Shown: positions 38,401 through 47,825, counted from the stretch's first letter. The stretch: 64,000 nt of DNA from Stenotrophomonas sp. ESTM1D_MKCIP4_1 (GCF_003086895.1 NZ_CP026004.1:622084-686083), one strand, 5' to 3'. Notes: generated by a model from the letters alone, not told the origin. Made by a program: numbers and translations.

Positions 38401-41400
38401 GCTGGGTGCGCAGAGCTGGGCCAGCGGTACGCAGAGCACCGCCGTGGGCTACTACTCCACGGCACGCGGCGCCAACAGTGTTGCGCTGGGTGCCAACTCC
38501 GAAGCCGTGCGCGACAACAGCGTGGCCGTTGGCAGCGAAGGCAACGAACGCCAGATCACCAGCGTGGCGGCCGGTACCGAAGATACCGATGCGGTGAACA
38601 AGGCCCAGCTCGACGCAGTGGCCAGCACTGCCGACACCACCGCGCGCTTCTTCCAGGCGCAGGGCGAAGAGGGTAGTGATGCCGGCGCCTACGCAGAGGG
38701 CGAAGGTGCGGTCGCGGCCGGTTCGGCCAGCAATGCGATCGGTGCGGGTGCCCTCGCACAGGGCGCGGGCGCCGCTGCCATCGGCGCCGACACGGTGGCG
38801 CTCGGCCGCAACACCTTCGCCGATGGCGACGGTGCGGTCGCCATCGGTGGCCTCGGCCAGGCCTACGACGAATACAACCAGCCGCTGCTGGATGACGAAG
38901 GCAATCCGGTGCAGATCGGCACTACCGCCTCGGCCGGCTCCACGGCCGTGGGCAACGCCGCACAGGCCAGCGGTGCCAGCAGCAGCGCTTTCGGCAACGC
39001 GGCACAGGCAACCGGCGACAACAGCTTTGCTGCGGGCGGCAAGTCGCGCGCCACCGGCAGCTACGCCGTTGCCATCGGCGACAGTGCGTTCGCCAAGGCG
39101 GATGACAGCACCGCCGTCGGCGGTTACAGCACCGCCAGCGAAGAAGGGGCCACTGCCTTCGGTGCCGGTGCGTGGGCCACCGGTACCAACGCCTCGGCCT
39201 TCGGCCCGGCGGCCTGGGCCAGTGCCAACGGCGCGACGTCCATCGGCTACAACAGCTGGGCCAACGGCATCAGTTCCACGGCGGTTGGCCGCGGTGCCTT
39301 CAGCTACGGCGATTACAGCCTGGCGCTGGGCTTCCAGGCACTGGGCAACAGCATCAACAGCATCGCGGTGGGCACCAACACCGTGGCCGGTGGCGAAAGC
39401 GCCATCGCCATCGGTGCCGGCAGCACCGCCAACGGCAACAACGCGGTGGCCCTGGGCGCAGGCTCGGTGGCTGACCGCGACCGCAGCGTGTCGGTCGGCA
39501 GCGCCGGCAGCGAACGCCAGGTCACCAACGTCGCCGCCGGCACCCAGGCGACCGACGCAGTGAACAAGGCCCAGCTGGATGCCGTGGCCGCCAGCGCAGG
39601 TACCGGCAACAAGTTCTTCCAGGCCAACGGCAGCGACGACAGCGATGCCGGCGCCTACGTGGAAGGCGACAATGCACTCGCGGCCGGCGAAGCCGCCAAC
39701 GCCATCGGTGACGGCGCCATCGCACTGGGCAGCGGTGCCAATGCCATCGGCACCAATGCACAGGCGATCGGCTTCAATGCCTTGGCCACGGCGGACAACG
39801 CCAGCGCCATCGGCGCCAATGCGCAGGCCACCGGTGAGTACGCCACCGCGCAGGGTGCGGAAAGCGAGGCCAGCGGCGAGCAGAGTGCCGCCTTCGGCGC
39901 TGCCGCCGTGGCCAGTGGCGCCGGCAGCACGGCGACGGGCGTGTTGTCCGAAGCCAGCGGTGAAGAAGCCGTGGCAGTGGGTTACTTCAGCACCGCCAGC
40001 GGCGAAGCCGCCACCGCGGTAGGCAGCGAAAGCGTGGCCAGCGGTACCGCCTCGGCGGCATTCGGCATCGGCGCCGAAGCCATCGGCGGCTACAGCACCG
40101 CCATCGGCGGCTATGCCAGTGCCTCGGCGTTCAACGCCACCGCGTTCGGCAACTTCGCCAACGCATCCGGCTCCAACAGCGTGGCGCTGGGTGGCGACTC
40201 GGAAGCGTCTGGTGCTTACGCCACCGCCACCGGCCAAGGCAGCCTGGCCACCGGCGTGAACAGCGTGGCCGTCGGCGGTTCGTTGTTCGGCATTCTTGCC
40301 ACCGAAGCATCGGGCGATTATTCCACCGCCGTCGGTGGCGGCGCCTGGGCGCCGGGCACGAATGCAACTGCATTGGGCAACGCGGCAGAAGCACAGGGTG
40401 CCAACAGCGTGGCGCTGGGTGCCGACTCGATTGCCGAGCGTGACAACACCGTCTCCGTCGGTGGTGCGGGCAACACCCGCCAGATCACCAACGTCGCGGC
40501 CGGCACCGAAGGCACCGACGCGGTGAACAAGGACCAGCTGGATGCGGTCGCCGCTACCGCAGAGAACACCCGCAAGTACTTCCAGGCCAGTGGCAGCGAG
40601 AACAGCGATGCCGGTGCGCTGGCCGAGGGCGACAGCGCGCTGGCGGCCGGTGAAGCGGCCAACGCCATCGGCGATGGCACCACCGCGCTCGGCGGCGGTG
40701 CCACCGCGCTGGCGGCCAATGCCACCGCGCTGGGCTTCAACAGCCTGGCCACCGGCAGCAACGCGGCGGCAATCGGCAACAATGCCCAGGCCAGCGGCGA
40801 AGACAGCGCCGCACTGGGCAGCGGCGCCGTAGCCAGCGAGACCAGCAGCACCGCCACCGGTGCCGGTGCACAGGCCACGGCCGTGTACAGCACGGCCAAC
40901 GGTGCCGAAGCGATCGCCAGCGGTGCGCAGTCGCTGGCCAGCGGCTTCCGCGCAGCGGCCTCGGCCGATGGCACCACTGCCGTCGGTGGTTACAGCGAAG
41001 CCAGTGGCCGCCTCGGTTCGGCGCTGGGCTACGGCACCCTGGCCAGCGGTGCCAACAGCACCGCGGCCGGTGTGTTCGCCACCGCCACGGGCGCCAGTTC
41101 GGTGGCCATGGGTGATTCCAGCGAAGCTACGGGCGATGAAAGCGTGGCCATCGGCGGCAGCACCTTCTTCGGGCTGGTGCCGGCACGGGCCAGTGGCTAT
41201 GGCGCGGCCGCCTTCGGTGCCGGTGCCTGGGCGACCGATGACTACGCCACCGCCATTGGCTGGAACTCGTGGGCCGACGCTGCGCAGTCCACCGCGCTGG
41301 GTGCCAGCGCCACCGCCAATGGGATCAACAGCGTCGCGCTTGGCGCTGGCTCCCGTGCCGACCGTGACAACACGGTGGCCGTCGGCAGCGATGGCAGCGA

Positions 41401-43885
41401 GCGCCAGGTGACCCACGTGGCTGCCGGTACGGAAGGCACCGATGCGGTCAACAAGAACCAGCTGGATGCCGTCGCCGCCACTGCGGAAAGCACCAGCAAG
41501 TACTTCCAGGCCAGCGGCAGCGACGACAGCGATGCCGGCGCCTACGTGGAAGGTGACAACGCACTGGCCGCAGGCGAAGCGTCCAATGCCATCGGCAACG
41601 GCGCCTCCGCGCTGGGCAGCGGCGCCACCGCCCTGGCTGAAAATGCCACGGCCGTCGGCTTCAACAGCCTGGCCACGGGTGCCAACGCGGCGGCCGTCGG
41701 CAACGAGGCGCAGGCAACCGGCGAAAACAGTGCGGCGTTTGGCAGCGGTGCCGTGGCCAGCGAGATCAGCAGCACCGCCACCGGCAACGCGGCACAGGCC
41801 ACGGGTGTGTACAGCACGGCCAACGGCGCTGAGGCCGTCGCCAGCGGTGCGCAGTCGCTGGCCAGCGGTTTCCGCGCCACTGCCACCGCCGATGGCACCA
41901 CCGCCGTCGGTGGTTACAGCGAAGCCAGCGGCCGCTTGGGCACGGCGTTGGGCTACGGCTCGGCGGCCACCGGTGCCAATACCACGGCGGTGGGCTTCGG
42001 CGCAGCCGCGGCAGGCGCCAATGCCGTGGCGATGGGCCAGTCCAGCGAAGCCACCGGCGATGAGAGCGTGGCGATCGGCGGCAGCACCTACTACGGCCTG
42101 ATCCCGGCGCGTGCCAGCGGGACCGGCGCGGCGGCCTTCGGTGCCGGTGCGTGGGCCACCGACGATTACGCCACCGCCATCGGCTGGAACGCCTGGGCCG
42201 ACGCGGCCGATGCCACCGCACTGGGTGCCAACAGCAGCGCCAGCGCGGCCAACAGCGTTGCCCTCGGCAATGGCTCGCAGGCCACCCGTGCCAACACGGT
42301 GTCGGTGGGCAACGCGGCCACGCAGCGGCAGATCACCAACGTCGCCGCCGGTACCGAAACCACCGATGCAGTGAACAAGGGTCAGCTCGACGCCGTGGCC
42401 GCCACCGCCGATGCGGTCGGTCAGCGCTTCAAGGCCAACGGCAGCGGCGTGGCCACCGCCAGCGGCACCGATGCGGTGGCCGTGGGCTCCAACGCCACCG
42501 CCAGCGGCAACCGCAGCAATGCGGTCGGCAGCAGCGCCAACGCCATCGGCAACGCATCGCTGGCGCTGGGTGCCAGCAGCGCGGTCAGCGGCAGCAACTC
42601 GGTGGCCCTGGGTGCCGGCGCACGTGCGGTGGAAGCCAATGTGGTCTCGGTCGGTGGCGGCAACGGCACCGATGGTCCGGCCACCCGCCGCATCGTCAAC
42701 GTGGCCGATGGCCGCATTGCCGCCGGCAGCAGTGATGCCGTCACCGGTTCGCAGCTCAACGTCACCAACCAGCGCGTGGGTGCGGTCGAAACCCGCGTGG
42801 GTGATTTCGATTCGCGCATCGCCACCGTGGAAAACAGCAGCGCCAACGCCGTCGGCTACGACGATGCCAGCCGCGACCGCCTGACCCTGTCCGGCATCGA
42901 AGGCACCGTCATCGACAACGTCGGCGCCGGCAGCATCGCCTCCGGCAGCCGCCAGGCCATCAACGGCGGCCAGTTGTTCCAGTCGCTCAGCGATGCCGCC
43001 AGCATCCTCGGCGGCGGCGCCAGCGTCGGCATGCAGGGCGTGTTCATTGCACCGAACTACGTCATCCAGGGCTCGACCTACAGCAATGTCGGCGATGCAC
43101 TGGGGGCGCTGGATCGCAAGGTGACCGAGCTTGACCAGCGCACGGCCGGCACCAGCGGCAGCAGCGCACGCAGTGCCAGCCTGCGCAGCGCCAGCGTGCA
43201 GGCCAGTACCGCCCAGGTGGCCAGCGTGGCCGAGGCCGATGCAGTGGCCTCGCGGTCCAACGTGGTGGCCAAGCCCAGCGTGGAAGGGGCCACCGCGGCG
43301 CAGCCTGCCGTCGGTGCCAACGCCGTCGCCATGGGGGACGGCGCCGTGGCCAGCGGAGCGTCTTCCACCGCCATCGGCCAGGGCGCCACCGCCACCGCTG
43401 CCAACGCAGTTGCGCTGGGCCAGGGGTCGGTCGCCGACCGCGCCAACACAGTGTCGGTGGGCAGCGAAGGCAACGAACGCCAGGTCACCAACGTGGCCGC
43501 TGGTACGGCGGCCACCGATGCGGTGAACAAGGGCCAGCTGGACCGCGGCATCACCACCGCCAACAGCTACACCGACAGCCGCGTGCAGGCCGTCGCCGAC
43601 AGCTTCGATGTGTTCAAGGGTGAAGTGGATGGACGCCTGCGCCACATGGATCGCCGCATCGACCGCCAGGGTGCGATGAGCGCGGCCATGCTCAACATGG
43701 CCACCAGTGCCGCGGGCATCCGTACCCAGAACCGGGTCGGTGTCGGCATCGGTTTCCAGGGCGGCGAATCGGCGATGTCGCTGGGCTACCAGCGGGCGAT
43801 CAGCGATCGCGCCACGGTCACCCTCGGCGGTGCGTTCAGCAGTGATGACGCCTCGGTGGGCGTCGGTGCCGGCTTCGGCTGGTAA
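35483..43885 (+). CDS. Giant trimeric autotransporter adhesin (YadA-like)
   Basis: 2800 residues from the ATG at 35483 (AGGAG upstream). An extended ESPR signal (MNRIYRKVWNKALGQLVVASE) leads to cleavage near Ala64. The stalk is built of YadA-head repeats (SxAxG/VAxG turns) interrupted by neck motifs ending TDAVNxxQL, which begin near 35866, 36643, 37562, 38520, 39486, 40453, 41373, 42297 and 43447; a variant neck (SSDAVTGSQL) lies near 42650. Most modules are about 310-320 residues. The last 90 residues are a YadA beta-barrel anchor ending VGVGAGFGW. It should be a homotrimeric surface adhesin for attachment or biofilm. A hydrophobic loop of 8-15 residues recurs in six modules. Confidence 0.95.
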   Translation: MNRIYRKVWNKALGQLVVASELASSDARGGVVDQRRDADHVRPVTLAAALALAMGLGGAGLAAAQSVEVGGNANCVTLSSSLIDQCVVDGSANASGRNAVAVGTGSTASAANSVALGAGSTANRANTVSVGAAGNERQITNVAAGTAATDAVNRAQLDAQAQATQAALAAAAAEGSRYFKADGAGDDSDAAQIDGEGALAAGASATADGDDATALGHTAQATADSATAVGAQAQASGSGSTSVGAGSTASGTASASFGVGAEATGGYSTALGGLSSASAFNATAVGNAAAATGSNSVAVGGDAEASGAYSTATGQGSLATGTNSVAVGGALFGLLPTEASGDYSTAVGGGAWAPGTNATALGNAAEAQGANSVALGADSIAERDNTVSVGGAGNTRQITNVAAGTEGTDAVNKDQLDEVSAVAENTRKYFQASGSENSDAGALAEGDSALAAGEAANAIGDGTTALGGGAVAIAAQATAVGYNSLATGENASAVGTNAQASGSDSAALGSGAVASETSSTATGAGAQATAVYSTANGAEAIASGAQSLSSGFRASASADGTTAVGGYSEASGRLGSALGYGTLASGANSTAAGVFATATGASSVAMGDSSEATGDEAVAIGGSTFFGLIPARASGYGAAAFGAGAWATEDYATAIGWNSWADAAQSTALGASATANGANSVALGAGSTADRDNTVAVGSDGNERQVTHVAAGSEDTDAVNVAQLKDVAAVADTTAKRFQATGSSNSDAGALADGDDALAAGEAANAIGNGTTAVGAGATAVAQNATAVGNNALASGQNSAAFGYNAQAVGPGSVAVGGAAVDEEGNPLITSGGVPVETGATSAGVGGTAVGASAEASGFAASSYGVGAYAAGAQSSAFGAVANAVGDYSTALGTQSNATGTSSVAIGGPADLIPGLGFFVQTQASGEAATAVGAGAIASGDHAVANGSLTEASGAESVAVGYFAYAPGENASALGAQSWASGTQSTAVGYYSTARGANSVALGANSEAVRDNSVAVGSEGNERQITSVAAGTEDTDAVNKAQLDAVASTADTTARFFQAQGEEGSDAGAYAEGEGAVAAGSASNAIGAGALAQGAGAAAIGADTVALGRNTFADGDGAVAIGGLGQAYDEYNQPLLDDEGNPVQIGTTASAGSTAVGNAAQASGASSSAFGNAAQATGDNSFAAGGKSRATGSYAVAIGDSAFAKADDSTAVGGYSTASEEGATAFGAGAWATGTNASAFGPAAWASANGATSIGYNSWANGISSTAVGRGAFSYGDYSLALGFQALGNSINSIAVGTNTVAGGESAIAIGAGSTANGNNAVALGAGSVADRDRSVSVGSAGSERQVTNVAAGTQATDAVNKAQLDAVAASAGTGNKFFQANGSDDSDAGAYVEGDNALAAGEAANAIGDGAIALGSGANAIGTNAQAIGFNALATADNASAIGANAQATGEYATAQGAESEASGEQSAAFGAAAVASGAGSTATGVLSEASGEEAVAVGYFSTASGEAATAVGSESVASGTASAAFGIGAEAIGGYSTAIGGYASASAFNATAFGNFANASGSNSVALGGDSEASGAYATATGQGSLATGVNSVAVGGSLFGILATEASGDYSTAVGGGAWAPGTNATALGNAAEAQGANSVALGADSIAERDNTVSVGGAGNTRQITNVAAGTEGTDAVNKDQLDAVAATAENTRKYFQASGSENSDAGALAEGDSALAAGEAANAIGDGTTALGGGATALAANATALGFNSLATGSNAAAIGNNAQASGEDSAALGSGAVASETSSTATGAGAQATAVYSTANGAEAIASGAQSLASGFRAAASADGTTAVGGYSEASGRLGSALGYGTLASGANSTAAGVFATATGASSVAMGDSSEATGDESVAIGGSTFFGLVPARASGYGAAAFGAGAWATDDYATAIGWNSWADAAQSTALGASATANGINSVALGAGSRADRDNTVAVGSDGSERQVTHVAAGTEGTDAVNKNQLDAVAATAESTSKYFQASGSDDSDAGAYVEGDNALAAGEASNAIGNGASALGSGATALAENATAVGFNSLATGANAAAVGNEAQATGENSAAFGSGAVASEISSTATGNAAQATGVYSTANGAEAVASGAQSLASGFRATATADGTTAVGGYSEASGRLGTALGYGSAATGANTTAVGFGAAAAGANAVAMGQSSEATGDESVAIGGSTYYGLIPARASGTGAAAFGAGAWATDDYATAIGWNAWADAADATALGANSSASAANSVALGNGSQATRANTVSVGNAATQRQITNVAAGTETTDAVNKGQLDAVAATADAVGQRFKANGSGVATASGTDAVAVGSNATASGNRSNAVGSSANAIGNASLALGASSAVSGSNSVALGAGARAVEANVVSVGGGNGTDGPATRRIVNVADGRIAAGSSDAVTGSQLNVTNQRVGAVETRVGDFDSRIATVENSSANAVGYDDASRDRLTLSGIEGTVIDNVGAGSIASGSRQAINGGQLFQSLSDAASILGGGASVGMQGVFIAPNYVIQGSTYSNVGDALGALDRKVTELDQRTAGTSGSSARSASLRSASVQASTAQVASVAEADAVASRSNVVAKPSVEGATAAQPAVGANAVAMGDGAVASGASSTAIGQGATATAANAVALGQGSVADRANTVSVGSEGNERQVTNVAAGTAATDAVNKGQLDRGITTANSYTDSRVQAVADSFDVFKGEVDGRLRHMDRRIDRQGAMSAAMLNMATSAAGIRTQNRVGVGIGFQGGESAMSLGYQRAISDRATVTLGGAFSSDDASVGVGAGFGW
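36233..37640 (+). repeat. 1.4-kb direct repeat within the adhesin, copy 1
   Basis: Near-identical, colinear and indel-free with 40043-41450 at a constant offset of 3810 bases (1270 codons). I checked the offset at 36501/40311 and 37561/41371. End points are approximate. Confidence 0.8.
40043..41450 (+). repeat. 1.4-kb direct repeat within the adhesin, copy 2
   Basis: Second copy of the 36233-37640 repeat. A further related module follows 924 bases later (about 41490-42250), so the right half is also a tandem array. Confidence 0.8.
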
Positions 43886-44049
43886 GCAGCAACCGCGCGC
43901 CGGTGGCCAGCCGCCACCGGCACGCCATGCAGTAGAGGCCTGAGGGGGCGAGGCACGACAACCCTGGTGGGCCAGCCAGGGACGTCGCAGGGAGTATTGG
44001 CCGTAGAGAGCTCTGCCCGCGCTGCGGGTCGAGTAAGGAAAGCTCAACC

Positions 44050-45936
44050 ATGACCTTGAAGAGGATTTCAAACGTGACCAAGAAGCAGACCCTTCGCATC
44101 AACGTACTGGCTGCCGCGGTGCTGTCGCTGACCGTCGGCGCCGGTGCCGCCCATGCGATCAACCCGGGTGAGGCCAAGGCGCCGGCGCGCGTGGCCAGCG
44201 CCAGCCAGCAGAACGTGGACGGCATCATCGTCAAGTACAAGGCCGGCACGGCAGCCGCCAGCGACCGTTCCAGCAAGCTGTCGGTCGTGCAGTCGGCGCT
44301 GTCGCGCGCCATCGTCAGCACCGGCACCACCAGCCGCGCGCTGGCACTGTCGCCGCAGGTCGAACGCAAGCTCGGCACCGGCAGTGATCTGATCCGCCTG
44401 AAATCGAAGCTCGGCGGCGCGGACATGCAGAAAGTGCTGGCTGAACTGAATGCCGATCCGTCGGTGCAGTACGCCGTGGCCAACGTGCGCCTGCAGCGCT
44501 CAGAACTGCGCGCGGCCAATGCCCAGCCGGCGCTGGTGCCCAACGACCCGAACTACGCGCAGTACCAGTGGAACTTCTTCAATGCCACCAGCGGTGTGAA
44601 CGCACCGGCCGCATGGGACGTCTCGCAGGGTGAAGGCGTGGTCGTGGCCGTGCTCGACACCGGCATCCTGCCGGGCGTGCCGGACTTCGGCACCAACCTG
44701 CTGGAAGGCTACGATTTTATCAGCGACAAGGAATCCTCGCGTCGTCCGACCGACGGCCGTGCCCCGGGCGCGACCGACTACGGCGATTGGGTGGAAACGG
44801 CCAACGAGTGCTACAACGGCTCGCAGCCGGAAGGCAGCTCCTGGCACGGCACCCACGTGGCCGGCACGATTGCCGAGGTGACCAACAACGGCGTCGGCCT
44901 GGCCGGCCTGGCCTACAAGGCCAAGGTGCTGCCGGTGCGCGTGCTCGGCAAGTGCGGCGGCACCCTGGCCGACATCAGCGATGCCATCACCTGGGCTTCC
45001 GGCGGCACCGTGGCAGGCATCCCGGCCAACACCACCCCGGCCGAGATCATCAACATGAGCCTGGGCGGCGGCGGTTCGTGCGACGCGGCCTATCAGGATG
45101 CGATCAACGGTGCGGTCTCGCGCGGCACCCTGGTGGTGGTCGCGGCCGGCAACGATACCGACAACGCCTCCAACTACCGTCCGGCCAGCTGCAACAACGT
45201 GGTGGCCGTCGGCGCGACCCGCGTCACCGGCGGCATCACCTACTACTCCAACTACGGCACCGCCGTGGACTTGTCGGCACCGGGCGGTGGCGGCAGCGTC
45301 GATGGCAACCCGAACGGCTACATCTGGCAGGTCGGTTCCGATTCGGAAACCACCCCGGACGGCGGCGAGTGGGTGCTGATGGGCAAGGGCGGCACCTCGA
45401 TGTCCTCGCCGCACGTGGCCGCCGTGGCGGCGCTGGTGCAGAGTGCACTGGCTGCCAACGGCAAGGATCCGCTCAGCCCGGCCGCGCTGGAAGCGCTGCT
45501 CAAGCAGTCGGCCCGTCGTTTCCCGGCCACCATTCCGGCCGCGACCCCGATCGGCACCGGCATCGTCGATGCCAAGGCCGCGCTGGATGCCGCCCTGAAG
45601 GAACCGTGCACCGAGAACTGCGAGCCGGAGGGCATTCCGCTGACCAACAAGGCCGCCCTCGGTGGCCTGGCCGGCGCTGCCGCCAGCGAGACGGTGTATA
45701 CCTTTGAAGCCACTGCCGGCAAGGCGCTGAGCGTGCTGACCTACGGCGGCAGCGGCAACGTTTCGGTGTATCTGGCGCAGGGCCGCGTGCCCACCGCGAC
45801 CGACAACGACGCCAAGTCGACCCGTCCGGGCAACACCGAAACCGTGCGCGTGGCTGCACCGGTGGCGGGCACCTACTACATCAAGGTGGTGGGTGAGGCG
45901 GCCTACAGCGGCGTGAGCATCCTGGCGACCCAGTAA
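44050..45936 (+). CDS. Secreted subtilisin-like serine protease (S8, StmPr-type)
   Basis: 628 residues. A signal peptide (cleavage near Ala36, GAAHA) is followed by an inhibitor-like propeptide (about 37-165). The S8 domain has its triad at Asp203 (AVLDTGILPG), His266 (WHGTHVAGT) and Ser450 (GGTSMSSPH), with oxyanion Asn368 (AAGND). A C-terminal PPC-like beta domain (about 540-628) is usually removed on maturation. It closely resembles the extracellular StmPr proteases of S. maltophilia; which paralogue is uncertain. It lies directly before the xps operon, its likely exporter. The start has AAGGAAAG upstream. Confidence 0.93.
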   Translation: MTLKRISNVTKKQTLRINVLAAAVLSLTVGAGAAHAINPGEAKAPARVASASQQNVDGIIVKYKAGTAAASDRSSKLSVVQSALSRAIVSTGTTSRALALSPQVERKLGTGSDLIRLKSKLGGADMQKVLAELNADPSVQYAVANVRLQRSELRAANAQPALVPNDPNYAQYQWNFFNATSGVNAPAAWDVSQGEGVVVAVLDTGILPGVPDFGTNLLEGYDFISDKESSRRPTDGRAPGATDYGDWVETANECYNGSQPEGSSWHGTHVAGTIAEVTNNGVGLAGLAYKAKVLPVRVLGKCGGTLADISDAITWASGGTVAGIPANTTPAEIINMSLGGGGSCDAAYQDAINGAVSRGTLVVVAAGNDTDNASNYRPASCNNVVAVGATRVTGGITYYSNYGTAVDLSAPGGGGSVDGNPNGYIWQVGSDSETTPDGGEWVLMGKGGTSMSSPHVAAVAALVQSALAANGKDPLSPAALEALLKQSARRFPATIPAATPIGTGIVDAKAALDAALKEPCTENCEPEGIPLTNKAALGGLAGAAASETVYTFEATAGKALSVLTYGGSGNVSVYLAQGRVPTATDNDAKSTRPGNTETVRVAAPVAGTYYIKVVGEAAYSGVSILATQ

Positions 45937-45971
45937 GTCCGCCATTGCTCTGTCGTAAATGAACAAGCGAG

Positions 45972-46005
45972 GCCCGTCACCCCTGTGTGACGGGCTTCGT
46001 GTTTC
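45972..46005 (+). terminator. Probable terminator of the protease gene
   Basis: GCCCGTCAC-CCCTGT-GTGACGGGC followed by TTCGTGTTT. It lies between the protease stop and xpsE. Confidence 0.75.
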
Positions 46006-46079
46006 TACGAAACACGCCGACGGGACAGCGGAAGTCCGGGCTGAACTGCTAAAGTCGGAATGATCGACAGGAGAGTCAC

Positions 46080-47801
46080 GTGAACGCGCTCGCTGCCACC
46101 GCCATCGATGACGCCGAAGGTCGCATCCTCGATGCGTTGCTGGCCCGTGGACGTCTCAAGGAAGGCGATCTGGCGCGTGCACGACCGCTGCATGCCGAGG
46201 CCGGCGGCAGCCTGCTGGGCCTGCTGGTGCGGCTGGGGCTGGTGTCCGAACGTGACCAGGCGCAGGCCAGCGCCGATGTGCTGGGTTTGCCGTTGCTGGA
46301 AGGCAAGCAGCTGCCCGAGGCACCGCCGCAGTCGCTGGCCGAAGGTCTGCCGCTGTCATTGCGCTTCCTGAAACAGTTCCATGTGTGCCCGCTGGCCCTG
46401 GATGAACACGGCGTACGCCTGTGGCTTGCCGATGCGCACGATCCCTACCCGCAGCAGGCCGTGCAGCTGGCGCTGGGCGTGCCGGTCACTCCCGTGCTGG
46501 GCATGCGCGCGGAAATCGACGACCTGGTGGAGCGCTGGTTCGGCCAGGGGCGCAGCGCGATGGGTGCGATCGTGGAAACCGCCGACGGCGAAGGCGGTGC
46601 GGTCGATGACATCGAACATCTGCGCGATCTCGCTTCCGAGGCACCGGTCATCCGCCTGGTCAACCTGGTCATCCAGCGTGCGGTGGAACTGCGCGCCTCG
46701 GACATCCACGTCGAACCGTTCGAGAACCGCCTGAAGGTGCGCTACCGCGTCGATGGCGTGCTGGTGGAGGGTGAAAGTCCGCCGGCCAACCTCACTGCGG
46801 CGGTCATCAGCCGCATCAAGATCATGGCCCGGCTCAACATCGCCGAGCGCCGCCTGCCGCAGGATGGCCGCATCATGCTGCGCGTGCAGGGCAAGGAACT
46901 GGACCTGCGCGTCAGCACCGTACCCACCGCTCATGGCGAAAGCGTGGTGATGCGACTGCTCGACCGCGAGACAGTGGTGTTCGACTTCCATCGGCTCGGC
47001 TTCACCGATGCGTTCCTGCCGCAGTTCCGCAAGGTGCTCGAGCAGCCGCACGGCATCCTGCTGGTCACCGGCCCGACCGGTTCGGGCAAGACCACCACGC
47101 TGTACACCGCGCTGAGCCAGCTCAATACCGCCGACGTCAAGATCATCACGGTCGAGGACCCGGTCGAATACCAGATCGAAGGCATCAACCAGATCCAGGC
47201 CAAGCCGCAGATCGGCCTGGATTTCGCCAACGCGCTGCGCAGCATCGTGCGCCAGGATCCGGACATCATCATGATCGGCGAAATGCGCGACCTGGAAACC
47301 GCGCGCATCGCCATCCAGTCGGCCCTGACCGGCCATCTGGTGCTGTCCACGCTGCACACCAACAACGCGGCCGGCGGCATCACCCGCCTGCTCGACATGG
47401 GCGTGGAGGACTACCTGCTGACCTCCACCATCAACGGCATCCTCGCCCAGCGCCTGGTACGCCGGCTGGAACCCACCCACGCCGAGCGCTATGAAGCCTC
47501 GCCGGAGGAAATCGAACGTTTTGAACTGCGCCGCCTGCAGCCGCAGGGGCCGATCCACCTGTTCCGTCCGAAGCCCTCGGCACTGGCACCGACCGGTTAC
47601 CTGGGCCGCACCACCATCATGGAATTCCTGGTGATGAACGACGCGCTGCGGCGCGCGGTGATGCGCCGCGACGGCATGGGCGAGATCGAACGCATCGCCC
47701 GCGAGGCCGGCATGCGCACCATGTACGAAGACGGCCTGTCCAAGGCCCTGAGCGGGCAGACGACCATCGAGGAAGTCCTGCGCGTAACCGAGGAGGGTTG
47801 A
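46080..47801 (+). CDS. xpsE: Type II secretion ATPase XpsE (GspE)
   Basis: 573 residues from a GTG with AGGAG 7 bases upstream. An N-terminal XpsL-binding domain (about 1-150) is followed by the secretion ATPase core with Walker A GPTGSGKTTT, the Asp box TVEDPVEYQIEG, Walker B IIMIGEMRD and the His box LSTLHTNNA. The protein has only one cysteine (Cys102), so the CxxC tetracysteine zinc element of many GspE proteins is absent. It powers pseudopilus growth. First gene of the 11-gene xps operon. Confidence 0.95.
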   Translation: MNALAATAIDDAEGRILDALLARGRLKEGDLARARPLHAEAGGSLLGLLVRLGLVSERDQAQASADVLGLPLLEGKQLPEAPPQSLAEGLPLSLRFLKQFHVCPLALDEHGVRLWLADAHDPYPQQAVQLALGVPVTPVLGMRAEIDDLVERWFGQGRSAMGAIVETADGEGGAVDDIEHLRDLASEAPVIRLVNLVIQRAVELRASDIHVEPFENRLKVRYRVDGVLVEGESPPANLTAAVISRIKIMARLNIAERRLPQDGRIMLRVQGKELDLRVSTVPTAHGESVVMRLLDRETVVFDFHRLGFTDAFLPQFRKVLEQPHGILLVTGPTGSGKTTTLYTALSQLNTADVKIITVEDPVEYQIEGINQIQAKPQIGLDFANALRSIVRQDPDIIMIGEMRDLETARIAIQSALTGHLVLSTLHTNNAAGGITRLLDMGVEDYLLTSTINGILAQRLVRRLEPTHAERYEASPEEIERFELRRLQPQGPIHLFRPKPSALAPTGYLGRTTIMEFLVMNDALRRAVMRRDGMGEIERIAREAGMRTMYEDGLSKALSGQTTIEEVLRVTEEG

Positions 47802-47825
47802 TGCGCGCGGGAGCTCGACGCTGAC

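Noticed and set aside
36000..43600. Periodic repeats that could be mistaken for a CRISPR or satellite array
   Set aside because: They are in-frame protein repeats of variable sequence within one gene, with no spacer-repeat structure.
35468..44071. Stop-free minus-strand frame of 2867 codons opposite the adhesin
   Set aside because: It mirrors the adhesin exactly and is explained by the GC-rich, repetitive codons of the real gene. The translation is Gly/Ala/Thr-rich with no recognisable domain.
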